Assembly (NCBI GenBank): GCA_024743015.1
Contig: JANSXJ010000256.1
Span: 1-5,413, forward strand
Length of the DNA: 5,413 nt
Reading direction: 5' to 3'
Origin: Hyphomonas sp.
GTDB taxonomy: Bacteria > Pseudomonadota > Alphaproteobacteria > Caulobacterales > Hyphomonadaceae
The position numbers were made by a program, and so were the translations under genes. Of this stretch, positions 1 to 5,413 are shown piece by piece (position 1 is the stretch's first letter; each line of letters opens with the position of its first letter). The notes below the pieces were generated by a model, which saw nothing but the letters and a program-made list of their open reading frames with translations, was not told where the DNA came from and searched no databases.

Positions 1-41
1 CGCAAAGAAATGGAAGCCCCGGAAAAAGTGAGCGGAGACAC
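1..41 (-). CDS. possible 5' end of a further leftward gene (very partial)
   Basis: A GTG at 41-39 on the minus strand opens a frame that stays open to the window edge, reading about 13 codons (MSPLTFSGASISL, with GTG read as Met). It starts 11 bases after the stop codon of the family 2 glycosyltransferase gene and on the same strand, which fits a third gene of the same operon. A weak AGGT-like purine patch lies about ten bases upstream. The fragment is too short to identify, and an open frame of this length is expected by chance, so this is only a candidate. Confidence 0.2.
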   Translation of the reverse strand, partial: MSPLTFSGASISL

Positions 42-52
42 CGGACGGTTAC

Positions 53-943
53 CTATGAGTTGTGTTGCGACGACCATCTAGTGGAACGATCCGGTCTTGA
101 AAGCGCATAGCGCAGCGCGTGATATGCTGCGTTGGCATACCGCTTCTTGAGAAGCGCGACATTCGTGCGCTCGAGATGCAGATAGGTTCGCAACCGCCGT
201 TTCTGGTGCGACGTGAGTATGTCAACGCGTTCGTCGTCCCTGGAAAGGTAACTGCGTATCAGAAGTTGGCACGCGTTTTCTATGTCTTGGCTGGATTTGC
301 TTCGATGATGGAGTATCCGGGCGCCCTTGACCGGTATCGCCCTATAGCTTGCCCCGGCCAATCCCGCTCGGATGAAAAGCTCCATATCTTCCAATCTGCG
401 ATAGGCTGGGTCGAAGCCGCCAATCCTGTCCAGCAGGAACCGCCGGTTCGCAATGACCGTGGAACCTGGACAAAACCAGCACCCGCGGAAGAAATCATCG
501 GCAGATCGAGAGGAAAGGGCGAAGCGTGTTCTAACCTCTGCTCCTCCTCGTCGTATCTCTTCCCAGCCGCACCCTTGAATACAGGAAGGTGTATTACGAA
601 GATCGGGAAATCCACCTTCTCCAAGGGCATACCTGATCCGGTGCTTCAACGATCCTGGTATAAGTTCATCGTCGTAGTCGAGAAACGAAACGAGCGACGT
701 CGTCGAGTGCTTCATACCAGTATTGCGTGCCGATCCGGCACCTTGGTTTCGCTCGTGCCGGACTATTCTGATCCTACCGGTCGTCATCGGTTCGATTGCG
801 AATGCCAACGGCGAACAGTCGTCAACAACGACGACATCGCATTCGCACTTTTCGTTCATGATACTTGCAACGGCTGCATGCGCCTTTTGGATGGCATTTT
901 CACTTGTTAGGTAAACCGGCAGGACGAAGGTAAGATAGGACAT
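53..943 (-). CDS. family 2 (GT-A) glycosyltransferase
   Basis: This is a 296-residue cytoplasmic protein with the layout of inverting GT-A glycosyltransferases of family 2, which move a sugar from a nucleotide-sugar to a growing glycan. Visible motifs in order are: an N-terminal beta strand TFVLPVY (residues 5-11); the nucleotide-binding strand VVVVDDCSP (37-45); the loop NQGAGSARN (66-74); the metal-binding DXD as D89-Y-D91 in FLDYDDE; the acceptor-side CPGST (159-163) and GGFDP (175-179); and RLEDMELFIR (183-192), whose Glu-Asp pair is where the catalytic base sits in this family. The C-terminal 75 residues are basic and probably helical, with no membrane segment. The ATG overlaps the stop of the upstream glycosyltransferase gene by one base and has no good Shine-Dalgarno sequence, which suggests translational coupling. 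The donor and acceptor sugars cannot be read from the sequence. A long open frame on the opposite strand (119-910) is antisense shadow. Confidence 0.93.
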   Translation of the reverse strand: MSYLTFVLPVYLTSENAIQKAHAAVASIMNEKCECDVVVVDDCSPLAFAIEPMTTGRIRIVRHERNQGAGSARNTGMKHSTTSLVSFLDYDDELIPGSLKHRIRYALGEGGFPDLRNTPSCIQGCGWEEIRRGGAEVRTRFALSSRSADDFFRGCWFCPGSTVIANRRFLLDRIGGFDPAYRRLEDMELFIRAGLAGASYRAIPVKGARILHHRSKSSQDIENACQLLIRSYLSRDDERVDILTSHQKRRLRTYLHLERTNVALLKKRYANAAYHALRYALSRPDRSTRWSSQHNS

Positions 944-945
944 TA
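941..945 (-). promoter_or_regulatory. TAATG stop/start overlap coupling two glycosyltransferase genes
   Basis: Read on the minus strand, the TAA stop of the upstream gene (945-943) and the ATG start of the downstream gene (943-941) share one A. No purine-rich Shine-Dalgarno sequence lies at normal spacing before this ATG; the nearest GAGA is about 14 bases away. The downstream start therefore most likely depends on ribosomes ending the upstream gene. This is inference from arrangement. Confidence 0.7.
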
Positions 946-2205
946 CAGCGTATCAGTTCTCGATCTCGACGGCATGGACATCGTGTAGATCGTATCGAAC
1001 GCGGCAGCCACGTCTTCCTCTCCCACGCCCATCCTACTTACGATTTCGATCGATGCCTTTCCGAATTCCCTCAATCTTTCCCTGTCAGAGCAAGCCATTT
1101 CCAGGATCTCGATGAACCCTGGCATATTCCTTGGATCAACGAACCAGCCGTTTTCGCCTTCGCGCAAAATCTGACGTACCGAAGGCTGATCGCTGGCCAT
1201 TAAGCAGGCGCCTGAAGCGGCCCCCTCGATCAGAATACGAGGAAACCCTTCTCTCAGCTTAGTCGGCAAACAGACAATGTCAGCAGTCTGAAGAAGCTGC
1301 GGCATTTCGGCGTTGGGTACATGCCCGCAGTAGCGCATCCATGGGCTATCCCCCAATCCCCGCTGCTGGAGTGCCGCCTCAACATCTATGCGATCAGCAT
1401 TCGTGCTGTCTACGTCCCCAGCAATCGTGAATGACACGTCTTCGTTGTTCCGGCGTACGGCTTGCGCAGCTTCGATGAATTCCAGCACCCCTTTGGCTGA
1501 CAGCGGTCGGGACGCGAACAGAACGTGCACATGGCTCGATACCTGAGGAGTTGGCATCGGGTTTGGGCTGTACTTGGAAAAATCAATTCCCGCGCCCGGA
1601 AGAACATGTGCACGTGTCTCCTTGACGGCTCCAATCTTGATCAAGAACTGTGCGTCGTGCGCGTTTTCGAAGGCAGCGTGCACTTTCGTTCGGCGCGCAA
1701 CCAACCGCAAACCTATTGAAACCAACCGCCTTTCGCTACGGCGCAACCAGTGTGTGCCCGATTCAAAAACCTTACCCAAGCCGGGGAATGTTTGAACCAG
1801 CCCGCAACGCTTCCTTATCGTCGAGAAGGCAAATGCCAATCCACCGTAGAGATTGGGTTTCATGGTGAGGGTGTGGACAACATCGGGCACCACCTCGCGC
1901 AATAGCTGGTGAAATTGAACGGCCACCTGAGCATCACGAACCGGTCGGAATCGGTTTGGGTCCAATCGGCATCTGTGCAGAACCACGTTTCGGGCAGTGA
2001 AGTCCGAGGCGACCTCGGCTCCAACGCCGTAGCAAATGTGAACGCGCCGTCCTCTGTTTATTTGAAATTCAAGTATATTTCTACGATGATCTCGAAAGTA
2101 TCGCAGGTCGTTGACGAAGAATAGAATGACGCTCGGAGTAGACGACACAGTCTCTCCCGTCTTATCGGCCGTCTCTTCAATCATATTGCTAATTGTCACA
2201 AACAC
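943..2205 (-). CDS. family 4-type (GT-B) glycosyltransferase, PglA/CapM-like
   Basis: This 420-residue protein has the two-Rossmann GT-B plan of retaining family 4 glycosyltransferases, which act in capsule, O-antigen or exopolysaccharide assembly at the inner face of the membrane. The N-terminal domain begins near residue 25 (SVILFFVND) and contains VHTLTMKPNLYG (110-121), a stretch typical of the PglA-like subgroup, then FENAHD (179-184) and LPGAGID (202-208). The C-terminal donor domain shows ASRPLSAKG (231-239), with R233 and K238 where phosphate-binding basic residues are expected, then CGHVPNAEMPQLL (293-305), and the E-x7-E motif as E319 and E327. The start is uncertain. GTG at 2205-2203 gives the full length, but GTG at codon 3 or ATG at codon 8 (2184-2182) would remove only disordered, polar sequence; an AAGG sits directly before or within the first GTG. 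It is probably the first gene of the leftward operon in this window. Specific sugar and linkage are unknown. Confidence 0.93.
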   Translation of the reverse strand: MFVTISNMIEETADKTGETVSSTPSVILFFVNDLRYFRDHRRNILEFQINRGRRVHICYGVGAEVASDFTARNVVLHRCRLDPNRFRPVRDAQVAVQFHQLLREVVPDVVHTLTMKPNLYGGLAFAFSTIRKRCGLVQTFPGLGKVFESGTHWLRRSERRLVSIGLRLVARRTKVHAAFENAHDAQFLIKIGAVKETRAHVLPGAGIDFSKYSPNPMPTPQVSSHVHVLFASRPLSAKGVLEFIEAAQAVRRNNEDVSFTIAGDVDSTNADRIDVEAALQQRGLGDSPWMRYCGHVPNAEMPQLLQTADIVCLPTKLREGFPRILIEGAASGACLMASDQPSVRQILREGENGWFVDPRNMPGFIEILEMACSDRERLREFGKASIEIVSRMGVGEEDVAAAFDTIYTMSMPSRSRTDTL

Positions 2206-2269
2206 CTTGACGCGACCCAGATAGCGCAGCCACCACTTAAGTAAGCATCAAGTTGCCCACTATGTAACA

Positions 2270-2283
2270 CTGTTTTTGAACAG
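2270..2283. repeat. short palindrome upstream of the glycosyltransferase operon
   Basis: CTGTT and AACAG pair perfectly around a TTTG spacer, 65 bases upstream of the leftward GTG start. It could be an operator half-site pair for the operon. It does not match the E. coli LexA box, because the spacing between CTGT and ACAG is 6 rather than 8, nor the alphaproteobacterial GTTC-N7-GTTC box. A chance palindrome is also possible. Confidence 0.25.
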
Positions 2284-2399
2284 CCAGCCCGTCCCGTGTC
2301 AACGACGGAGTGAAAGCCTGCCAGTTGGGCGGCGCAAAGGTCGGCCATTGATGGTCGCGCCGTGGCGCGGACAGCTTACAAGTAGAAAGGCTGTTCCAA
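2275..2399. repeat. pair of 11-base inverted repeats bounding about 125 bases
   Basis: TTTGAACAGCC at 2275-2285 and GGCTGTTCCAA at 2389-2399 are inverted copies matching at 10 of 11 positions, with 8 contiguous perfect bases (GAACAGCC / GGCTGTTC). They bracket non-coding sequence of a size seen in miniature inverted-repeat elements. I find no flanking target-site duplication and no transposase, so this could equally be a pair of protein-binding sites or chance. Confidence 0.25.
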
Positions 2400-2589
2400 G
2401 GCGCATTGGCGGGTTTTCAGGGGGCTGGGTCAGCCGCCACGAGCCGTCAAGCTGAAACAAAATCGTCAATCTTCACTGCGTCACTTGGCTGGTTATGCAG
2501 CTGGGTTGTGCCTGCGGGCCGCGACGTTTGCGCAGCTTGTGGGAGCGTGGGATAGGAACTAAACTGAGGGAGTTCATAACGGAGATTTC

Positions 2590-2601
2590 ATGTCCCGGTG
2601 A
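2590..2601 (+). other. three-codon minigene (Met-Ser-Arg-stop) with a good Shine-Dalgarno
   Basis: GGAG at 2581-2584 stands five bases before an ATG at 2590, a better ribosome-binding site than the one in front of rsgA. The frame reads ATG TCC CGG and then TGA (2599-2601). Past this stop the same frame is open to a TGA at 2740-2742, so it may be a leader minigene or the start of a small gene of about 50 codons broken by a nonsense codon. Neither version resembles a protein I know, and the match may be accidental. Confidence 0.2.
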
Positions 2602-2605
2602 AGTG

Positions 2606-2625
2606 GGGAGGAAAAAAGTCCTCCC
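2606..2625 (+). repeat. hairpin in the rsgA upstream region
   Basis: GGGAGGA (2606-2612) and TCCTCCC (2619-2625) form a perfect seven-pair stem around a six-base A-rich loop (AAAAAG). No run of T follows on either strand, so it is not a standard intrinsic terminator. It starts 149 bases before the rsgA start codon and could be part of a structured 5' leader if transcription begins upstream of it. Confidence 0.4.
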
Positions 2626-2653
2626 GACGCAGATTCAACGATTGAGATGCGAT

Positions 2654-2670
2654 GCCAAGGTTCCCTTGGC
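2654..2670 (+). repeat. second hairpin in the rsgA upstream region
   Basis: GCCAAGG (2654-2660) and CCTTGGC (2664-2670) form a perfect seven-pair stem with a TTC loop. It follows the first hairpin by 28 bases and precedes the rsgA start by 84 bases. No T tract follows. Two strong seven-pair stems this close together in non-coding DNA are suggestive of an RNA element or of operator sites, but no known riboswitch or leader family is recognisable. Confidence 0.4.
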
Positions 2671-2754
2671 GCGCCTGTTGGATTGCGACCTCAGATCACA
2701 CTGACACTTCAGGCCCGAGCGCCGCTCTTGGCCGCGACATGAAAGTCGACCCCA

Positions 2755-3846
2755 ATGACACGGGACTATTCCGCATTTTTGCCGCCTCACATGAAAGGCG
2801 GTCGATCACAACGAACACGCACGCCACTGGAAACGCTCGGCTGGCAGCCCTATTTCGCGCAACAGATCGGCGTTGACGAGTTGGCCGGGACACCACCGGT
2901 CCGCATCATCGAAGTGCATCGCAATGCGCTTCATGTCGTCGGCGATGGCATCGACGAAACGATCCCACCCCTGCAGGATGCGACCGTCGGCGACTGGGTA
3001 TTGCTCGATCGCGCGAAGCCGCAGTCCAGCCAGCTTCTTGAGCGCAAAAGCCTGATCAAGCGCCGCGCGCCGGGAACCGATCGGCAGGTGCAGCTGATCG
3101 CGGCCAACATCGACACGGTGTTCATCGTGTCGTCCTGCAATCAGGACTTCAACGTCCCGCGCCTTGAGCGATACGTGGCCCTGGCGTTCGAGGCCGATGT
3201 CACGCCAGTCATCGTGCTGACGAAGGCCGATCTGGTGTCCGACCCACAGAACTACGTGGACGGAGCCCGCGCCATCTCCGAACGAGTCGCCGTTGTCACC
3301 TTGGATGCACGCGGTGATGAGCCGGCGCAGAAGCTGGCGGCCTGGTGCCGGCCCGGCCAAACCGTTGCATTTCTCGGTTCATCTGGCGTCGGTAAGTCGA
3401 CGCTGACCAACGCCTTGGCGGGCACGCAGTCGATCGCAACGCAGCCTATTCGCGAAGATGATGCCAAGGGCCGCCATACGACCACGCGGCGGCAATTGCA
3501 TAAGGTCCCGGGCGGTTGTCTGGTGCTGGACACGCCAGGGATGCGCGAGCTGCAACTGACCGATGCAGCAGCCGGGATCGACGACGTCTTTGCCGATCTT
3601 CACGCCCTTGCGGCCCAATGCCGGTTCAACGACTGCCAGCACATCTCCGAGCCGGGCTGCGCCGTGCTGGCGGCGATTGAACGCGGCGAGATCGATGAAG
3701 CAAGACTGCGTCGATGGCGCAAGCTGAAGGCGGAAGAAGCGTTCAACTCGTCCAGTCTGGCCGAGCGCAGATCAAGGGACAAGGCGTTCGGCAAGATGGT
3801 GCGCCAGATCAAGAAGATCAAAGACCAGAAGGAAACGGGACGATGA
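2755..3846 (+). CDS. rsgA: ribosome small subunit-dependent GTPase RsgA (YjeQ)
   Basis: RsgA is a cytoplasmic GTPase that binds the 30S subunit late in its maturation and helps release RbfA. The 363-residue product has the full family plan. An N-terminal OB-fold region covers about residues 47-105. A circularly permuted GTPase domain follows, with motifs in the order G4, G1, G2, G3: TKAD (156-159), the P-loop GSSGVGKS (208-215), GRHTTT (239-244) and DTPG (259-262). A zinc-binding C-terminal part has C289-x4-C294-x-H296-x5-C302. The tail from about residue 315 is strongly basic, as expected for contact with rRNA. An in-frame TGA at 2740-2742 makes ATG 2755 the earliest Met start; the only upstream purine patch is a weak GAAAG (2741-2745). 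ATG at codon 13 (2791) is an alternative. The N-terminal extension of roughly 45 residues before the OB fold is longer than in E. coli-type proteins. The stop overlaps the next gene's start by four bases. Confidence 0.97.
   Translation: MTRDYSAFLPPHMKGGRSQRTRTPLETLGWQPYFAQQIGVDELAGTPPVRIIEVHRNALHVVGDGIDETIPPLQDATVGDWVLLDRAKPQSSQLLERKSLIKRRAPGTDRQVQLIAANIDTVFIVSSCNQDFNVPRLERYVALAFEADVTPVIVLTKADLVSDPQNYVDGARAISERVAVVTLDARGDEPAQKLAAWCRPGQTVAFLGSSGVGKSTLTNALAGTQSIATQPIREDDAKGRHTTTRRQLHKVPGGCLVLDTPGMRELQLTDAAAGIDDVFADLHALAAQCRFNDCQHISEPGCAVLAAIERGEIDEARLRRWRKLKAEEAFNSSSLAERRSRDKAFGKMVRQIKKIKDQKETGR
3829..3833 (+). promoter_or_regulatory. Shine-Dalgarno for the VOC gene, inside the end of rsgA
   Basis: AAGGA lies nine bases before ATG 3843, within the last codons of rsgA. 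Together with the ATGA stop/start overlap (3843-3846) it decides the start of the downstream gene, even though the same frame stays open upstream to 3714. Confidence 0.75.
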
Positions 3847-4601
3847 GCGATCACAAGGCAGGCCGGATCGTCTGGCACGACCTCTTCACCGGCGACCGGC
3901 AAGGCGCCATGGCCTTCTATGAACGCATCGCCGGCTGGACCTACCAGATCGAGCACGCGACCGATTTCGCCTGGGGCGGTGGCGAGAAAGACTTCGTTCT
4001 CGCCGTTTTGGGCCAGGAAGCTGGTGCGGGATTTGCGGAAACACCACCCGAACTGAGCAATGGATGGATCGCCTATGTAGAAGTGCGCGATGTGGACGCA
4101 ACTGCCGCGCGCGCCGAACAACTCGGAGGCGCAATCATACGCCAGCCCTTCGATGTGCCCGGCGTCGGGCGCAATGCGCTTTTGCGCGATCCCCTCGGTG
4201 CACTGATTGGCGTCTCCTTGTCGCGCCACAGCTTTCCGGCGCCGCGGCTTCAGTTTGGGCTGGAAGTGTATCTGTCCGATACTCCTGCATTTCCCCGGGC
4301 GTTCTACGGCCCCTTGTTCGGCTGGACACCGGACCCGCTCCATTCGGAAACGCAGGGCGGCATTGCCATTGCCGGGCCTTCGGGTGACGATCTTGCCGTG
4401 CAGTTGGCGGCAAAGGTCCCGGACGGTGAGCATGCCAGATGGGTTCCCAGCCTCAAGGTCACCAACGTTACGGATGCGTTGCGCAACGCAGAGCAAGCAG
4501 TCGCAGAACCGCTCGGCGACGTCCTTTCGGGACCTGCACAGTCGCGCTATCCGCTTTTGCGCGATCCGGACGGCGCGTTTCTGTGCTTGCAAAATGGCTA
4601 G
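3843..4601 (+). CDS. two-domain VOC (glyoxalase/bleomycin-resistance fold) family protein
   Basis: This 252-residue protein has two tandem vicinal-oxygen-chelate modules, about residues 8-126 and 135-250. Each module shows the family's recurring pieces: an opening strand and helix ending in FY..(I/L)(A/F)GW (FYERIAGW at 25-32; FYGPLFGW at 154-161), a middle strand followed by a D-A helix (VEVRDVDATAARA at 79-91; LKVTNVTDALRNA at 204-216), and a closing RDP.GA turn (115-120 and 240-245). The overall form is like the CFP30B-type proteins annotated as glyoxalase-like; I see no complete, convincing set of metal ligands, so an enzymatic reaction cannot be assigned. No signal peptide or membrane segment is visible. 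The start at 3843 is chosen from the AAGGA site and from the beginning of the first domain. It overlaps rsgA by four bases, so the two are almost certainly cotranscribed and translationally coupled, but no mechanistic link between them is known to me. Confidence 0.92.
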   Translation: MSDHKAGRIVWHDLFTGDRQGAMAFYERIAGWTYQIEHATDFAWGGGEKDFVLAVLGQEAGAGFAETPPELSNGWIAYVEVRDVDATAARAEQLGGAIIRQPFDVPGVGRNALLRDPLGALIGVSLSRHSFPAPRLQFGLEVYLSDTPAFPRAFYGPLFGWTPDPLHSETQGGIAIAGPSGDDLAVQLAAKVPDGEHARWVPSLKVTNVTDALRNAEQAVAEPLGDVLSGPAQSRYPLLRDPDGAFLCLQNG

Positions 4602-4659
4602 AGCGATGTTTTCGCTGTGCGGACACCACACCCGCCACGAATTTTTTCGAAGGCACGTC

Positions 4660-5413
4660 TCATTGTCCAAGAATCAGCACGATGGCATCGCGCAGTGCGA
4701 CGTCGCGAGAACCGGGGTCCAGTCCTGTGCCCATGCGGATCATCACATAGCCGTAGCCCAGTTCAATCTCGGGATCGGCGAATGCCATCGACCCGCCCGC
4801 GCCGGGCGTACCGAAGGCGGATGGTGACCCGATGGGGAGGTCGTCAAACGGTTTCATGAAGCCGAGAGAAAATGAGTTCTCGACCGTCAGGCTCATGTCC
4901 CGCACGCCACCCGACGGCTCGATGGCAGGGGCCTTCAGGGCATCAAGCGTTTCGGGACAAAGGCCGAGCTGTTTGCCGCCGGTGGCGAACTCCCCATAGA
5001 GCGCGGCAAGAGCGCGGGCTGTTCCAACGCCGCCACCCGCCGGAACCTCCAAATCGCGGGCATAGACGGTGTCCTTGTCGATTGAGATGGTCGTTCCCGG
5101 ATTGACCATGGTCGAGCGAAATACGTGGCTCCACGGGTTCAGCACCTTCGGGATCATGGCCAGCGGAAGGCCGAAGATGGACGCCAGGATCCCGGGGTTG
5201 ATCATCCGCGCAAGCCGTTCGTTCGGTATCTCCGGCGGCAGTCGAATGTAGAAATCGATCCCGAGCGGGGTTGCGATGTCCTCCTGAAACACCTGGCCGA
5301 GCGTGCGGCGCTGCGGGTCCACAAGGCGGATCAGCTCGCCCTCGTAAAAGCCAAGCGAGATGATGTGATATACGTAGTGTTGGCCGGGCGGCCATTCGGG
5401 GCGCTCGGCCTCC
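4660..5413 (-). CDS. beta-lactamase-family serine hydrolase (PF00144-like), N-terminus outside the window
   Basis: The frame runs leftward from beyond the right edge to a TGA at 4662-4660, giving 250 visible residues and no start codon that must be used; a GTG at 5322 is internal. It resembles the class C beta-lactamase/family VIII esterase group, which hydrolyses esters or amides using a Ser-Lys-Tyr centre. Counting from the first visible codon, the Tyr motif is probably Y15 in YVYHIISLG, followed by GELIRLVD (25-32), LGQVFQEDIATPLGIDF (38-54) and a VPAGGGVGTARALAALYGEF stretch (123-142) typical of these proteins. Near the C-terminus FGTPGAGGSMAFADP (200-214) corresponds to the third (KTG/HTG-like) box, but with Thr where His is common. 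The S-x-x-K nucleophile motif must lie upstream, off the window. It converges on the VOC gene with a 58-base gap. An esterase or peptidase role is as likely as any antibiotic hydrolysis. Confidence 0.93.
   Translation of the reverse strand, partial: EAERPEWPPGQHYVYHIISLGFYEGELIRLVDPQRRTLGQVFQEDIATPLGIDFYIRLPPEIPNERLARMINPGILASIFGLPLAMIPKVLNPWSHVFRSTMVNPGTTISIDKDTVYARDLEVPAGGGVGTARALAALYGEFATGGKQLGLCPETLDALKAPAIEPSGGVRDMSLTVENSFSLGFMKPFDDLPIGSPSAFGTPGAGGSMAFADPEIELGYGYVMIRMGTGLDPGSRDVALRDAIVLILGQ

Larger units (their letters stand above)
2206..2754. other. 549-base divergent intergenic region, no recognisable gene
   Basis: This gap lies between the start of the leftward glycosyltransferase pair and the start of rsgA, so promoters for both directions should be here. 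I could not pick out a convincing -35/-10 pair on either strand. Open stretches exist, for example a stop-bounded frame of 58 codons on the plus strand (2386-2562) without an ATG, but none has a recognisable motif. Short hairpins are frequent: 2270-2283, 2356-2369, 2423-2435, 2606-2625 and 2654-2670. It could hold untranslated leaders, a small RNA, or decayed mobile DNA; nothing in the sequence decides between these. Confidence 0.6.

Noticed and set aside
119..910. Long plus-strand open frame of 263 codons opposite the family 2 glycosyltransferase gene
   Set aside because: Its product shows no recognisable domain, while the minus strand carries the ordered family 2 motifs including DXD and the ED base motif. 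It is an antisense shadow.
2270..2283. LexA (SOS) box
   Set aside because: CTGT and ACAG are separated by 6 bases instead of the 8 of the E. coli box, and there is no GTTC-N7-GTTC arrangement as used in Alphaproteobacteria.
2555..2580. EcfG-type general stress promoter (GGAAC at 2555-2559)
   Set aside because: The required GTT-type -10 element is absent at 16-17 bases downstream; the sequence there is ATAA/TAAC.
2606..2625. Intrinsic terminator at the strong hairpin upstream of rsgA
   Set aside because: The stem is good, but no T tract follows on either strand.
2206..2754. tRNA, SRP RNA or known riboswitch in the intergenic gap
   Set aside because: I could not find a TPsiC-arm pattern, a CCA-type tRNA end, an SRP loop signature or a riboswitch core that I know on either strand.
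3714..3842. Upstream extension of the VOC gene to an ATG at 3714
   Set aside because: The extension lies entirely within rsgA in another frame, encodes no part of the VOC fold, and the AAGGA site points to ATG 3843.
4602..4650. Intrinsic terminator between the converging VOC and serine hydrolase genes
   Set aside because: Only weak stems are present (five pairs at 4602-4616; CGAA/TTCG around T bases at 4638-4649), and neither is a GC-rich stem followed by a T run.
3600..4670. Minus-strand open frame of 356 codons opposite the end of rsgA and the VOC gene
   Set aside because: It spans two well-supported plus-strand genes, its product is rich in Arg, Ala and Cys without a domain, and the plus strand has the VOC repeats, a ribosome-binding site and an ATGA overlap. 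Long antisense frames are usual in GC-rich DNA.

Overview
The window looks like chromosomal DNA from a GC-rich proteobacterium, most likely an alphaproteobacterium. That placement rests on the style of the RsgA and serine-hydrolase proteins, without any 16S or marker-gene comparison. It holds five convincing protein genes, one of them cut by the right edge. I see no tRNA, rRNA, CRISPR array or intact mobile element.

Left block (about 1-2205, all read leftward): two glycosyltransferase genes overlap by one base (TAATG) and probably form one transcript. The first is a GT-B, family 4-type transferase resembling PglA/CapM-type enzymes of capsule, O-antigen or exopolysaccharide synthesis. The second is a GT-A, family 2-type transferase. 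Together they look like an edge of a surface-polysaccharide locus that continues past the left end. This DNA is less GC-rich (32/60 and 33/60 G+C in two sampled 60-base blocks) than the DNA on the right (38/60 in one sampled block).

Middle (2206-2754): a 549-base gap between divergent genes, with no protein or RNA gene I can recognise. It contains several short hairpins, a pair of matching inverted repeats, and a good Shine-Dalgarno sequence in front of a three-codon reading frame. It is the junction between the polysaccharide block and the housekeeping block.

Right block (2755-4601, read rightward): rsgA, a circularly permuted GTPase that matures the small ribosomal subunit, overlaps by four bases (ATGA) with a two-domain VOC/glyoxalase-fold protein gene. 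Converging on this pair is a beta-lactamase-family (PF00144-like) serine hydrolase gene, 4660 to beyond 5413, missing its N-terminal half including the expected S-x-x-K motif.

I found no strong case for an undescribed system. The items most worth a second look are the hairpin-rich rsgA leader, the tight rsgA-VOC coupling, and the Thr replacing the usual His in motif III of the serine hydrolase.
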